DNA of 64,000 nt. Source: Lachnospiraceae bacterium (GTDB lineage: Bacteria; Bacillota; Clostridia; Lachnospirales; Lachnospiraceae). Location of the stretch: positions 1-64,000 of the forward strand of contig JAQUVX010000010.1 of assembly GCA_028693165.1 (NCBI GenBank), read 5' to 3'. Positions 44,792 through 53,309 of this stretch are shown in pieces (the stretch's first letter is position 1; each line of letters starts with the position of its first letter). The notes below the pieces were generated by a model that worked only from the letters and a program-made list of their open reading frames with translations, was not told the origin of the DNA and searched no databases. The position numbers were made by a program, and so were the translations under genes.

Positions 44792-45820
44792 CTATCTCGC
44801 CATCTCAAGCTGCGGCCCCGTCTGGTTGTGCGCTTTGATGATCGTCTCAATCTCATCCAAATTCGAGGACGGCAGATCGCCCGGTATGGTATTCTTTACC
44901 GCACTGGTCGCGTTGCCGTACTGCATCGCCTTCTCACAATCAAAATTATTTGCCAGCAGACCGTAGAGGGCACCCGAAATATAGGCATCTCCGCTTCCGA
45001 TCCGATCCACGACATCGATGTCGCGGTATGGCTCTTCCTCAAAATAGGTATCATGCTTTGCATCGTAAATAACCGAACCGAAGGTATGACGCTTCGGACT
45101 GTGCACGATTCTCTGGGTTGCCGCCACGATGGAGATCGGATACTCCTGCGCAAAGCTCTTCATCATCTCCTTGGCTGTCCCGGTCTTTTGAAAGGTCAGA
45201 CGCGCGGTATCCTCCGAGCAGAAGAAAATGTCCACGTACGGGAGAATCTGCTCGATGCAAGCGCGCGCCTCCTCGCCGGTCCACAGATTGCCGCGGAAAT
45301 TGACATCGAAGGACACCAGAGTTCCGGCCGCCTTGAACCGTTTGATCATCTCAACCGTGGTCTCACGAATCCTCGGACTCAGCGCCAGCGTGATGCCGCT
45401 GGTGTGAAAGCAGCGGGTCGCCCCATATACATTTTCCGGAATATCGTCAATGTTCAGAGAGTAAAACGAGCTGTTGCTGCGGTCATAGATGACCTTCGGT
45501 TTTCTCGGATACGCACCGTTCTCATAATAGTAGATTCCCACGCGGGCACTCGGCGAATCGTCGTAGATGAAGAAGTCATCGCTGACTCCGTAGGAACGAA
45601 TCTTGCCCTTCATGAAGCTTCCCAGATCGTGGGACGGCAGTTTGGAAATGATGCCGGTGTGAAGCCCAAGAAGTGCCACGCCCACAGCCACATTGAGCTC
45701 CGCGCCGCCAACCTGTTTAACGAAGGTGTCACCGCGCATCAGGCGCTCGTTGTTCGGCGGAGAGAGGCGAAGCAGAACCTGCCCCAGTGTCAGTAAATCA
45801 AAATTTCTGCTGTTTTCCAT
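44792..45820 (-). CDS. PfkB family sugar kinase
   Basis: A 342-residue ribokinase-type kinase. The N-terminal glycine pair region is VGGAELNVAVGVALLG, and the C-terminal anion hole with the catalytic Asp is DRIGSGDAYISG. It resembles the neighbouring 2-keto-3-deoxygluconate kinase in overall order (LTLGQVLLRLSPPNNERL) but is clearly diverged, so it may accept a different keto-sugar acid or sugar. A terminator separates it from the eda-kdgK unit, so it and the phosphofructokinase gene form a separate unit. Confidence 0.88.
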   Translation of the reverse strand: MENSRNFDLLTLGQVLLRLSPPNNERLMRGDTFVKQVGGAELNVAVGVALLGLHTGIISKLPSHDLGSFMKGKIRSYGVSDDFFIYDDSPSARVGIYYYENGAYPRKPKVIYDRSNSSFYSLNIDDIPENVYGATRCFHTSGITLALSPRIRETTVEMIKRFKAAGTLVSFDVNFRGNLWTGEEARACIEQILPYVDIFFCSEDTARLTFQKTGTAKEMMKSFAQEYPISIVAATQRIVHSPKRHTFGSVIYDAKHDTYFEEEPYRDIDVVDRIGSGDAYISGALYGLLANNFDCEKAMQYGNATSAVKNTIPGDLPSSNLDEIETIIKAHNQTGPQLEMAR

Positions 45821-45859
45821 AATCGATTTCCTTTCTTCCGTTCACGAAATGATAGATAA

Positions 45860-45892
45860 AATGGCTAACTCCACATAAGGAAATTAGCCATT
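45860..45892 (-). terminator. Terminator after kdgK
   Basis: AATGGCTAA on the minus strand pairs with TTAGCCATT and is followed by TTTTATC, 23 bases beyond the kdgK stop. Confidence 0.8.
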
Positions 45893-45915
45893 CTTCTTTG
45901 TCAAATAGTGAAAGC

Positions 45916-46947
45916 CTAGCGCTGTACACGGCCTGAACCGTCGCCGCCTGCCAGAGCATCAACCTCTGCACGGGTAACCAGGTTGATATCACCAGGGATG
46001 GTGTGCTTCAGAGCGGAAGCTGCTACTGCAAACTCCAGAGCTGCCTTCATGTCTTTGCCGTCGAGCAGTCCGCAAACCAGACCGGCTGCGAAGGAATCGC
46101 CGCCGCCTACACGGTCAACGATCGGCTCGATGTGGTACTTTCTGGAGTGATAGAACTCACGGCTCTTGCCGTCCATGATGCATGCAGACCAGTCGTTGTT
46201 GGAAGCACTGTGGCTCTCACGCAGGGAGCTGATGATATACTGGAAGCCGAATTTGTCAGCCATCTGATTGAAGATGTCAACATAGCCAGCCAGCTCCAGC
46301 TCACCGGAGGTAACATCGGTGTTGCCCGGCTTGAAGCCAAGAACCTTCTCCGCATCCTCTTCGTTGCCGATGCATACGTCAACGTACTGCATTAAGTTGG
46401 TCATGATCTTCTGAGCCTTCTCGGAAGTCCACAGTTTCTTACGGAAATTTAAGTCAACGGATACGGTTACACCGTGAGCCTTTGCTGCCTTGCAGGCTGC
46501 CTCGGTCAGCTCTGCTGCTGCATCGCTTACGGCCGGTGTGATACCGGTAAAGTGGAACCAGTCACAGTCTGTGAAGATTGCGTCAAAATCGAAATCCTCT
46601 GCTACTGCGGTAGAGATGGAAGAATGCGCACGGTCATAGACCACGTTGGACGCTCTCATTGCAGAACCGGTCTCCAGGAAATAGATCCCCAGTCTCTCGC
46701 CTTTTCTGGAGATGAACTTGGTTCCCACATTGTATTTTCTCATGGTTGCCACTGCACATTCACCGATCGGATTGGACGGAACTGCAGATACGAACTGTAC
46801 GTCATGTCCGTAGTTTGCCAGAGATACAGCTACGTTAGCCTCGCCGCCGCCGTAGTTTACGTCAAACTCGTCTGCCTGAATAAATTTCTCGTTGTTCGGG
46901 GTAGATAATCTCAGCATGATCTCGCCCATGGTTACTACTTTTGCCAT
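45916..46947 (-). CDS. kdgK: 2-keto-3-deoxygluconate kinase
   Basis: Phosphorylates 2-keto-3-deoxygluconate to KDPG, the substrate of the aldolase gene just upstream. The 343-residue PfkB-fold protein has MGEIMLRLSTPNNEKF, VNYGGGEANVAVSLANYG and DRVGGGDSFAAGLVCG with the catalytic Asp. Together with eda, uxaA and uxaC it completes the galacturonate route from altronate. It follows eda by 62 bases. Confidence 0.92.
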   Translation of the reverse strand: MAKVVTMGEIMLRLSTPNNEKFIQADEFDVNYGGGEANVAVSLANYGHDVQFVSAVPSNPIGECAVATMRKYNVGTKFISRKGERLGIYFLETGSAMRASNVVYDRAHSSISTAVAEDFDFDAIFTDCDWFHFTGITPAVSDAAAELTEAACKAAKAHGVTVSVDLNFRKKLWTSEKAQKIMTNLMQYVDVCIGNEEDAEKVLGFKPGNTDVTSGELELAGYVDIFNQMADKFGFQYIISSLRESHSASNNDWSACIMDGKSREFYHSRKYHIEPIVDRVGGGDSFAAGLVCGLLDGKDMKAALEFAVAASALKHTIPGDINLVTRAEVDALAGGDGSGRVQR

Positions 46948-47009
46948 TGTTTTAGTTCTCCTTTATATTTGTACTTTTTATCAACCATTACTTCTGCGTG
47001 AAACGCAAT

Positions 47010-47660
47010 TTATGCACGTGCTGCTGCAACTGCTGCTACGAACTCCTGTGCCTTCGCGGTAACTGCTGCGAAATCGCCGGTCTTAGCGCCCTTGGTCAGG
47101 CTGCTTCCGGTACCAACTGCACATGCACCGGCTTTAAGCCATTTGTCAACGTTATCCACATCAACACCGCCGGACGGCATGAACTCACCCTGCGGAAGCG
47201 GTCCCTTGAAGGAGCTGATTGCTCCCGGTCCTACAATGTTGCCTGGGAATACTTTGATTACGTCGCATCCTGCTTCCAGAGCGGTGATTGCTTCGGTTGG
47301 GCTCATAACGCCTGGCAGCATCGGTACTCTGTAGCGGTTGCACAGCTTGATGGTGTCTACGTTTAAGCCCGGGCTTACCACATAATTTGCACCAGCCAGG
47401 ATTACGGCTCTTGCAGTCTCAGGATCCAGAACGGTACCGGCACCGATCACAACCTTGTCGTTGCTCTTATATTTCTTAGCCATTGCTGCGATGAAGTCGA
47501 TTGGGTTGCCCTCATCCATGGTCATGGTAATCTCGATGAAGTTGATACCGCCTGCGATGATGGCGTCAACAACCTTCTCGCCCTGCTCCATGTCTTTCGC
47601 ACGAACAACAGCTACGAGACAGTCTTCTTTCATTCTTGTCAAAACCTGTTCTTTTTTCAT
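47010..47660 (-). CDS. eda: Bifunctional KDPG/KHG aldolase
   Basis: Class I aldolase (216 residues) splitting KDPG into pyruvate and glyceraldehyde 3-phosphate. The catalytic Glu is in FIEITMTMDEGN, and the Schiff-base Lys in ALEAGCDVIKVFPG; GAGTVLDPE and FMPSGGVDVDN bind phosphate. The strong promoter at 47726-47754 and the palindrome in its leader indicate separate control, probably by the adjacent IclR gene. Confidence 0.95.
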   Translation of the reverse strand: MKKEQVLTRMKEDCLVAVVRAKDMEQGEKVVDAIIAGGINFIEITMTMDEGNPIDFIAAMAKKYKSNDKVVIGAGTVLDPETARAVILAGANYVVSPGLNVDTIKLCNRYRVPMLPGVMSPTEAITALEAGCDVIKVFPGNIVGPGAISSFKGPLPQGEFMPSGGVDVDNVDKWLKAGACAVGTGSSLTKGAKTGDFAAVTAKAQEFVAAVAAARA

Positions 47661-47681
47661 GATAATCTTCTCCTTTACTTT

Positions 47682-47754
47682 GTTCGTATATGCGAACTCA
47701 TTTCACAAATACGATTTATACTTAAATATTAATAGTTACCACAGCATTTGTCAA
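47682..47754 (-). promoter_or_regulatory. Promoter and IclR-type operator of eda-kdgK
   Basis: Minus strand TTGACA (47749-47754), a 17-base spacer and TAATAT (47726-47731). Downstream in the leader, GTTCG-TATATG-CGAAC (47682-47697) is a perfect palindrome placed to block elongation. The -35 region lies 11 bases from the iclR stop. Confidence 0.7.
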
Positions 47755-47764
47755 CAGGAAATCC

Positions 47765-48526
47765 CTATATTTTCTCAAGAAATCCAAGTATTTTTGAGAC
47801 CTCGGCTGCTTTGGCGGAAACCATCCGTCCAAGCTGCTCATAATCCTCAGTCGGCTTGTACAGACTGGACACGCTGATCGCACCCAAAACACTGCCGTCC
47901 GGGCCAAACACCGGGGCGCCCACGCACTCCATATGCTCCTCCATCTCCCGCGCATCCAGGGCATAACCCTGTTCTCTTACTTTGTCCAATTCACGCAAAA
48001 GTGATTCTGCGCTCATGATCGTCCGCTCTGTCTTCTGACGGAAATGAATCCGGCCCATCACCTGATCCCGCGTCGCCGTGTCGCTGTAAGCCAGAATCGC
48101 TTTTCCCAGAGAGGTGCAGTACACCGGGTTCTTGGTTCCGACCGTCGCCGTCGTGATGATCGGGTTCTCCGGCTCGGATTTGCAGATATAAACCACATCA
48201 TGATCCGAACAGACTCCAAAGAATACGGTCTTGCCGACTTCTCTCGCAAAGGCTTTCAGCTCCGGCTCGATCACACTGATGAAATCCAGGTTGTTGGTAT
48301 AGTTGATGCCAATCCGGTAAGCGGTCAAACCGATGGTATAGCGCTGCCGCTGTCCGCGGTCTACATTGATCATCCCCATCTCTGCCAGTGTTGTCACGAT
48401 GTCGTACGCACTGGTCTTGGGGAGCAAAAGCTTCTCGCATAGCTCATCCAGGGTAATCCCATCCGGCTGCTTTGATACCAGTTTCAGGATTTCTACGGTT
48501 CTCTGTGTCGTTCTGTTCAGTTTCAT
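47765..48526 (-). CDS. IclR family transcriptional regulator, KdgR-like
   Basis: A 253-residue regulator. The N-terminal winged helix (RTTQRTVEILKLVSKQPDGI, then LPKTSAYDIVTTLAEMG) is followed by the IclR effector domain (GKTVFFGVCSDHDVVYICK, PVYCTSLGKAILAY, CVGAPVFGPDG). In enterobacteria KdgR of this family represses pectin and uronate genes and is released by 2-keto-3-deoxygluconate; the same role is inferred here from the place between uxaA and eda-kdgK. Confidence 0.9.
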   Translation of the reverse strand: MKLNRTTQRTVEILKLVSKQPDGITLDELCEKLLLPKTSAYDIVTTLAEMGMINVDRGQRQRYTIGLTAYRIGINYTNNLDFISVIEPELKAFAREVGKTVFFGVCSDHDVVYICKSEPENPIITTATVGTKNPVYCTSLGKAILAYSDTATRDQVMGRIHFRQKTERTIMSAESLLRELDKVREQGYALDAREMEEHMECVGAPVFGPDGSVLGAISVSSLYKPTEDYEQLGRMVSAKAAEVSKILGFLEKI

Positions 48527-48572
48527 GTCTAGTCACACCTTTCTTCTGTCTGCTGCCGCCGCTCCGGCAGCC

Positions 48573-50054
48573 TTACAGGGTCACACCCTGTTTGAAGATT
48601 GCCATATCATGGAATCCGGCTTCCTCGGCCTTGACCTTCTTACCGGAAGCAACCGCCAGTACATAGTCAAACAGCTCCTGCGCCAGTTCTTCCTTCGTCC
48701 GGTCTTCCACCATACGTCCGGCGTTGAAATCAATCCAGTTGTCCTTATGTCCAGCCAGTTTAGAGTTGCTGGAGATCTTCACGGTCGGTACCGGGGAGGC
48801 AAACGGAGTTCCTCGTCCGGTAGTGAACAGGACAATATGTGCGCCGGATACCGCCAGTGCCGTGGAAGCCACCAGATCGTTGCCCGGTGCGGACAACAGA
48901 TTCAGGCCCCTGACCTTGACCGGCTCACCGTAGGCCAGCACGCCTCTGACCGGTGCGCTGCCTGACTTCTGGGTACAGCCTAAAGACTTGTCCTCCAGGG
49001 TTGAGATGCCGCCCTTTTTGTTGCCCGGGGACGGGTTCTCGTAGATGGTCTGATTGTGGCTGGTAAAATAATTCTTAAAATCATTGATCAGATCGACGGT
49101 CTTGTCAAACAGCTCCGGTGTCTCGCAGCGATTCATCAGAAGAGTCTCGGCACCAAACATCTCCGGCACCTCCGTCAGGATCGTGGTTCCGCCCTTGGAG
49201 ATCAGCAGATCGGAAAAGGCTCCCACCGTCGGGTTCGCCGTGATGCCGGACAGTCCGTCAGAACCGCCGCACTTCATGCCGATCACCAGCTCGCCGGCAT
49301 CGATCTTCTCGCGGCTGAAGGCTCCGGCATACACTGCCAGCTCTTCGATCAGCTTCATCGCCTCCGCCTGCTCGTCCTCCACATCCTGACACTGCAGGAA
49401 TTTCACGCGCTGTTCATCGTACGCACCGATATACTCTTTCAGCACCGGAATGTTGCTGTTCTCGCAGCCAAGTCCCAGCACCAGCACACCGCCTGCATTC
49501 GGATGGTGAACCATATCCGCCAGCAGGGTACGGGTGTGCTCCTGATCGTCGCCCATCTGAGAGCAGCCGTACGGATGCGGGAATGCGATAATCTCCTCAA
49601 CCGTTCCGCCCACAAACTTCTGCGCCTTCTTTTCCAGCGCCTGCGCGATGGAATTGACACAGCCCACGGTCGGAATGATCCAGATCTCGTTGCGGACCCC
49701 CACCTTGCCGTCCGTGCGGCGGTAACCGTCAAAATAAGCATGCTCGGATTCTTTCAGGGCAGAAGAAACCGGCTCATATTTGTAATCCAGCAGTTCGCCC
49801 AATGCCGTCTTCAGATTGTGGACATGCACCCAGCCCCCTGCCGGTATGGCCTCTTTCGCGTAGCCGATCCGAAAACCGTACTTGATGATCTCACCGCCCT
49901 GGGCAATCGCTTTCAGAGCAAACTTGTGGCCCTGAGGAATCTCCTCCAGGGTCGTCACCTGATACTGTCCCACCGTCAGGCTTTCCCCTTTGGCAATCGG
50001 GCGCAGCGCAACTGCAACATTATCATCTTCATGAATTCTGATAAAATCCTGCAT
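48573..50054 (-). CDS. uxaA: Altronate dehydratase
   Basis: Iron-dependent dehydration of D-altronate to 2-keto-3-deoxygluconate. The 493 residues have the N-terminal SAF domain (EDDNVAVALRPIAKGESL, KFALKAIAQGG) and the large C-terminal domain with GYRRTDGKVGVRNEIWIIPT, PHPYGCSQMGDDQ, VIGMKCGGSDGLSG and FTTGRGTPF. AAGGAG before the ATG at 50054. A LacI-type operator lies 20 bases upstream. Confidence 0.95.
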   Translation of the reverse strand: MQDFIRIHEDDNVAVALRPIAKGESLTVGQYQVTTLEEIPQGHKFALKAIAQGGEIIKYGFRIGYAKEAIPAGGWVHVHNLKTALGELLDYKYEPVSSALKESEHAYFDGYRRTDGKVGVRNEIWIIPTVGCVNSIAQALEKKAQKFVGGTVEEIIAFPHPYGCSQMGDDQEHTRTLLADMVHHPNAGGVLVLGLGCENSNIPVLKEYIGAYDEQRVKFLQCQDVEDEQAEAMKLIEELAVYAGAFSREKIDAGELVIGMKCGGSDGLSGITANPTVGAFSDLLISKGGTTILTEVPEMFGAETLLMNRCETPELFDKTVDLINDFKNYFTSHNQTIYENPSPGNKKGGISTLEDKSLGCTQKSGSAPVRGVLAYGEPVKVRGLNLLSAPGNDLVASTALAVSGAHIVLFTTGRGTPFASPVPTVKISSNSKLAGHKDNWIDFNAGRMVEDRTKEELAQELFDYVLAVASGKKVKAEEAGFHDMAIFKQGVTL

Positions 50055-50074
50055 CTTTGTTCTCCTTTGGTTTT

Positions 50075-50088
50075 TGTAAGCACTTACA
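50075..50088. promoter_or_regulatory. LacI-type operator before uxaA
   Basis: TGTAAG-CA-CTTACA, a perfect palindrome of the LacI family, in the leader of uxaA. Confidence 0.75.
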
Positions 50089-50194
50089 ATTATTCTATCC
50101 AATCCGCCCGCGAAAGTCAATACTCTCCAAAAATTTATTATTTCAACTAGCTTTAGTCTACTTTATTTCCCCTTAAAAATCAAGAAGATTCTCC

Positions 50195-50247
50195 TTGCAT
50201 TTTTCATTGGAACGGGATATAATAAAGCTAATTTGTAAGCTCTTACA
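50195..50247 (+). promoter_or_regulatory. Promoter and operator of lacI-uxaC
   Basis: TTGCAT (50195-50200), a 17-base spacer and TATAAT (50218-50223), followed at 50234-50247 by TGTAAG-CT-CTTACA, the same palindrome as before uxaA. The regulator therefore probably controls itself, uxaC and uxaA. Confidence 0.78.
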
Positions 50248-50267
50248 TAACGACAGGGGGTTAATAC

Positions 50268-51269
50268 GTGAATATATACGATGTGTCAGATCGCGCAGGT
50301 GTGTCGATTGCAACCGTCTCCCGCGTTCTGAATGGAAATTCCAACGTCAGCGAAAAGACGCGGACCCGGGTGCTGGAGGTGATGAAGGAGCTGGGCTACA
50401 CACCCAACGTCTTTGCACGCGGTCTTGGTCTTGGCACCATCCAGACCATCGGCATCATGTGCTCCGATTCTTCCGATCCCTATCTGGCACACGCCATTTA
50501 TTACCTGGAGCGGGAGCTGCGCAACAACGATTACGACTCCATCCTCTGCTGCACCGGCTCCAACCTTGAGACGAAGCACCAGTATTTCGATCTGCTGCGT
50601 TCCAAGAAGGTGGATGCCATCATTTTAGCCGGTTCCAAATTCATCGAACCGAAGGCGAAGGATAATGCTTATATTATAGAAGCTTCTTCCGAAATCCCGA
50701 TCATGCTGGTCAACGGTTATCTGGAGGGCAGCAACATTTACAGCACCCTCTGCGACGACCGCCACGCGACCCATCAGGCCACCAGTCAGCTGATCGCCTC
50801 CGGGTGCCGGAAGATCGTCTATCTGTTTACCAGTCAGTCCTACAGCGGAACCAACAAGCTGAAGGGCTACCGGGATGCCTTGAGCGGACATGGGCTTTCC
50901 GTCCGCGAGGAATACATTCAATATTGTGAGAAGGATGTGCTGGCCGCGCGGGATCTGCTGATGAGCCTTCATCAAGCCGGACTTTCCTTTGATGCCGTGC
51001 TGACCTCCGATGACACGCTGGCTGTCGGCGCTGTCAAATATGCACACGCCGTGGGCTTAAGCATTCCGGATGAGCTGAGCATTATCGGGTACAATAATTC
51101 CGATTATGCCGTGTGCACCGATCCGGAGCTTACCTCCATCGACAGCAAGGTGGAAGCATTATGTACCACCACCATCAATACCCTTATGGGCGTTTTCAAC
51201 GGCGTCAATGTTCCAAGCAGGACTACCATTGCCGCCGATTTGATAAAAAGAGCAACCACAAAATTCTAA
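50268..51269 (+). CDS. LacI family transcriptional regulator
   Basis: A 333-residue repressor starting at a GTG with AGGGGG upstream. The LacI helix-turn-helix and hinge are clear (IYDVSDRAGVSIATVSRVLN, then ELGYTPNVFARGL), followed by a periplasmic-binding-type sugar domain (IQTIGIMCSDSSDPY, TSDDTLAVGAVKYA, SIIGYNNSDYA). Divergent from uxaA and 24 bases before uxaC; probable inducer galacturonate, glucuronate or a keto derivative. Confidence 0.92.
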   Translation: MNIYDVSDRAGVSIATVSRVLNGNSNVSEKTRTRVLEVMKELGYTPNVFARGLGLGTIQTIGIMCSDSSDPYLAHAIYYLERELRNNDYDSILCCTGSNLETKHQYFDLLRSKKVDAIILAGSKFIEPKAKDNAYIIEASSEIPIMLVNGYLEGSNIYSTLCDDRHATHQATSQLIASGCRKIVYLFTSQSYSGTNKLKGYRDALSGHGLSVREEYIQYCEKDVLAARDLLMSLHQAGLSFDAVLTSDDTLAVGAVKYAHAVGLSIPDELSIIGYNNSDYAVCTDPELTSIDSKVEALCTTTINTLMGVFNGVNVPSRTTIAADLIKRATTKF

Positions 51270-51293
51270 TTTCAATCAAGGAGGATTCATCCA

Positions 51294-52697
51294 ATGAAAC
51301 AGTTTATGGGTAAAGATTTTCTGTTGAGTACCGAGTCTGCAAAAACATTATTCCACGATTATGCCGAGAATATGCCGATCCTGGATTATCACTGCCACAT
51401 CAACCCGAAGGAGATCGCAGAGGACCGCAAGTTCGACAACATCACACAGGTATGGCTGGGCGGCGACCATTACAAATGGCGTCAGATGCGTTCCAACGGT
51501 GTGGAGGAGAAATACATTACCGGCGATGCAAGCGACCGTGAGAAATTCCAGAAATGGGCTGAGACCCTTGAGAAGCTGATCGGCAACCCGCTGTACCACT
51601 GGAGCCATCTGGAACTGCAGAGATATTTCGGCTACACCGGTCACCTGTGCGGCGATACCGCGGAAGAGGTATGGAACCTCTGCAACGAGCAGCTTCAGAA
51701 CAAATGGAGCGTTCGCAGCCTGATCAAAGCTTCCAACGTAACCCTGATCTGCACCACCGACGATCCGGTCGATTCCCTGGAATGGCACAAGAAGATCGCC
51801 GAGGACACCACCTTCGACGTACAGGTTCTGCCGGCCTGGAGACCGGACAAGGCCATGAACGTAGAGAAACCGGATTTTGCAGCTTACATGGCAACGCTCT
51901 CTGAAGTAAGCGGCACTGCTGTCAAAGATTTCGCTTCCCTGAAGGAAGCACTGAAAAACCGCATGGCGTTCTTTACAGAGAACGGCTGCTGCGTATCGGA
52001 TCACGCACTTGAGTATGTGATGTACGCTCCTGCTTCCGACGCAGAGGTAGATGCCATCATGGCAAAGGGCCTTTCCGGACAGGCTGTCACCAAGGAAGAA
52101 GAACTGAAATACAAGACCGCCTTCATGCTGTTTGTCGCAAAAGAATACAACCGAATGGGATGGACCATGCAGCTTCACTATGGCTGCAAGCGTGACAACA
52201 ACGCTTATATGTATGAGAAATTAGGCGCAGACACCGGCTTCGACTGCATCAACAACTACGCTCCGTCCGCACAGATGGCAGATTTCCTGAATGCACTGAG
52301 CGCGACCAACGAGATTCCGAAAACCATCATCTACTCCTTAAACCCGAACGACGACGCTTCCATCGGCACCATCCTCGGCTGCTTCCAGGATGCGACCTGT
52401 GCCGGCAAGCTTCAGCAGGGTTCCGCATGGTGGTTCAATGATCACAAGGTAGGCATGACCAATCAGATGACCAGCCTGGCAAACCTCGGCTGCCTGGGCA
52501 ACTTCAACGGAATGCTGACCGACTCCAGAAGCTTCCTCTCCTACACCAGACACGAATATTTCCGCCGCATCCTGTGCGAGCTGATCGGCGGCTGGGTAGA
52601 AAACGGCGAGTACCCGGATGACCAGAAGGCTTTAAAGGGAATTATTGAGGGCATTTGTTATAAGAATGCTGTGAAGTATTTTGGATTTAAGCTGTAG
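51294..52697 (+). CDS. uxaC: Uronate isomerase (glucuronate/galacturonate)
   Basis: Converts D-galacturonate to D-tagaturonate and D-glucuronate to D-fructuronate, the entry step of the pathway. The 467 residues have the amidohydrolase-fold motif DYHCHINPKEI, the QVWLGGDHYKWRQMRSNGV block, TTDDP and MQLHYGCKRDNN. AAGGAGG before the ATG. The following tagaturonate or fructuronate reductase is not in the window. Confidence 0.96.
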   Translation: MKQFMGKDFLLSTESAKTLFHDYAENMPILDYHCHINPKEIAEDRKFDNITQVWLGGDHYKWRQMRSNGVEEKYITGDASDREKFQKWAETLEKLIGNPLYHWSHLELQRYFGYTGHLCGDTAEEVWNLCNEQLQNKWSVRSLIKASNVTLICTTDDPVDSLEWHKKIAEDTTFDVQVLPAWRPDKAMNVEKPDFAAYMATLSEVSGTAVKDFASLKEALKNRMAFFTENGCCVSDHALEYVMYAPASDAEVDAIMAKGLSGQAVTKEEELKYKTAFMLFVAKEYNRMGWTMQLHYGCKRDNNAYMYEKLGADTGFDCINNYAPSAQMADFLNALSATNEIPKTIIYSLNPNDDASIGTILGCFQDATCAGKLQQGSAWWFNDHKVGMTNQMTSLANLGCLGNFNGMLTDSRSFLSYTRHEYFRRILCELIGGWVENGEYPDDQKALKGIIEGICYKNAVKYFGFKL

Positions 52698-52722
52698 GAT
52701 TGGCTGATAATTGAATGAATTT

Positions 52723-52759
52723 GGGGAACCGCCTAGTTGTTTGGGTGGTTCCCTTTTTT
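52723..52759 (+). terminator. Terminator after uxaC
   Basis: GGGGAACC pairs with GGTTCCC (with extension CGCC/GGTGG) followed by six T. Confidence 0.9.
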
Positions 52760-52792
52760 ATGGATTGGCGGGGGTACGGCGATTCAGACAGT

Positions 52793-52903
52793 CAGAGGGG
52801 GCGCAAAAACGCGCTCTCGCTCCGCTTGAGACGTAGGGGTGCTAAGCGTGCAAACTACGCACGCTAAGAACCCACGTCTCAAAGGGTTTTTGCGCCCCCT
52901 CTG
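52793..52903 (+). repeat. Nested palindromic element, copy 1
   Basis: A 111-base structure with three concentric stems. Outer: 18 perfect pairs, CAGAGGGGGCGCAAAAAC (52793-52810) with its complement at 52886-52903. Middle: TTGAGACGT (52826-52834) with ACGTCTCAA (52874-52882). Inner: AGCGTGC with GCACGCT around a 7-base loop (52845-52865). A 15-base unpaired strand GCGCTCTCGCTCCGC (52811-52825) is on one side only. The core matches copy 2 in the opposite orientation. No protein is plausible in it. Confidence 0.85.
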
Positions 52904-53057
52904 CCCGCTTCATCACCTGTCTCTCCCTGCACCCATGAAAAAGCCAATACGAGTTTCGCGTTTGAAACATTCCCCGACTCGATGCATACATACCTAACCC
53001 AAGCAGTTCAACCAGCAAGTTAGGGACGCTCTTCCACTATATGGTTGAGAATGCGCA

Positions 53058-53198
53058 GGAGGTGAGGGCGGCAGGGGGGAGAATGAAAACCCTTTGTGAC
53101 GTGGGCACTTAGCGTGCGTAGTTTGCACGCTTAGTACCCCTACGTCACAAGTGGAGCGAGAGCGCGTTTTCAGGCTCCCCCCTGCCGCCCTCACCTCC
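53058..53198 (-). repeat. Nested palindromic element, copy 2
   Basis: A 141-base structure in the opposite orientation to copy 1. Outer: 24 perfect pairs (53058-53081 with 53175-53198, including GGCGGCAGGGGGGAG), then AAAAC/GTTTT. Middle: TTGTGACGT (53094-53102) with ACGTCACAA (53142-53150). Inner: AGCGTGC with GCACGCT around 7 bases (53111-53131). The conserved unpaired strand (GCGCTCTCGCTCCAC on the minus strand) is at 53151-53165. The 154 bases between the copies show no gene. Confidence 0.85.
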
Positions 53199-53309
53199 GT
53201 CCCCTTCCCCAACCCCCTCTATAATTAACCTTTTCTTTTAAAATATTAAACGAATCTTAAAGTCTTTCTCCCCTCCTCCTGTTATAATATTTGAAAATGG
53301 AGGGCGTTT

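Noticed and set aside
52994-53212. Minus-strand frame of 72 codons over palindromic copy 2
   Set aside because: It simply reads through the palindrome; no ribosome site or protein features.
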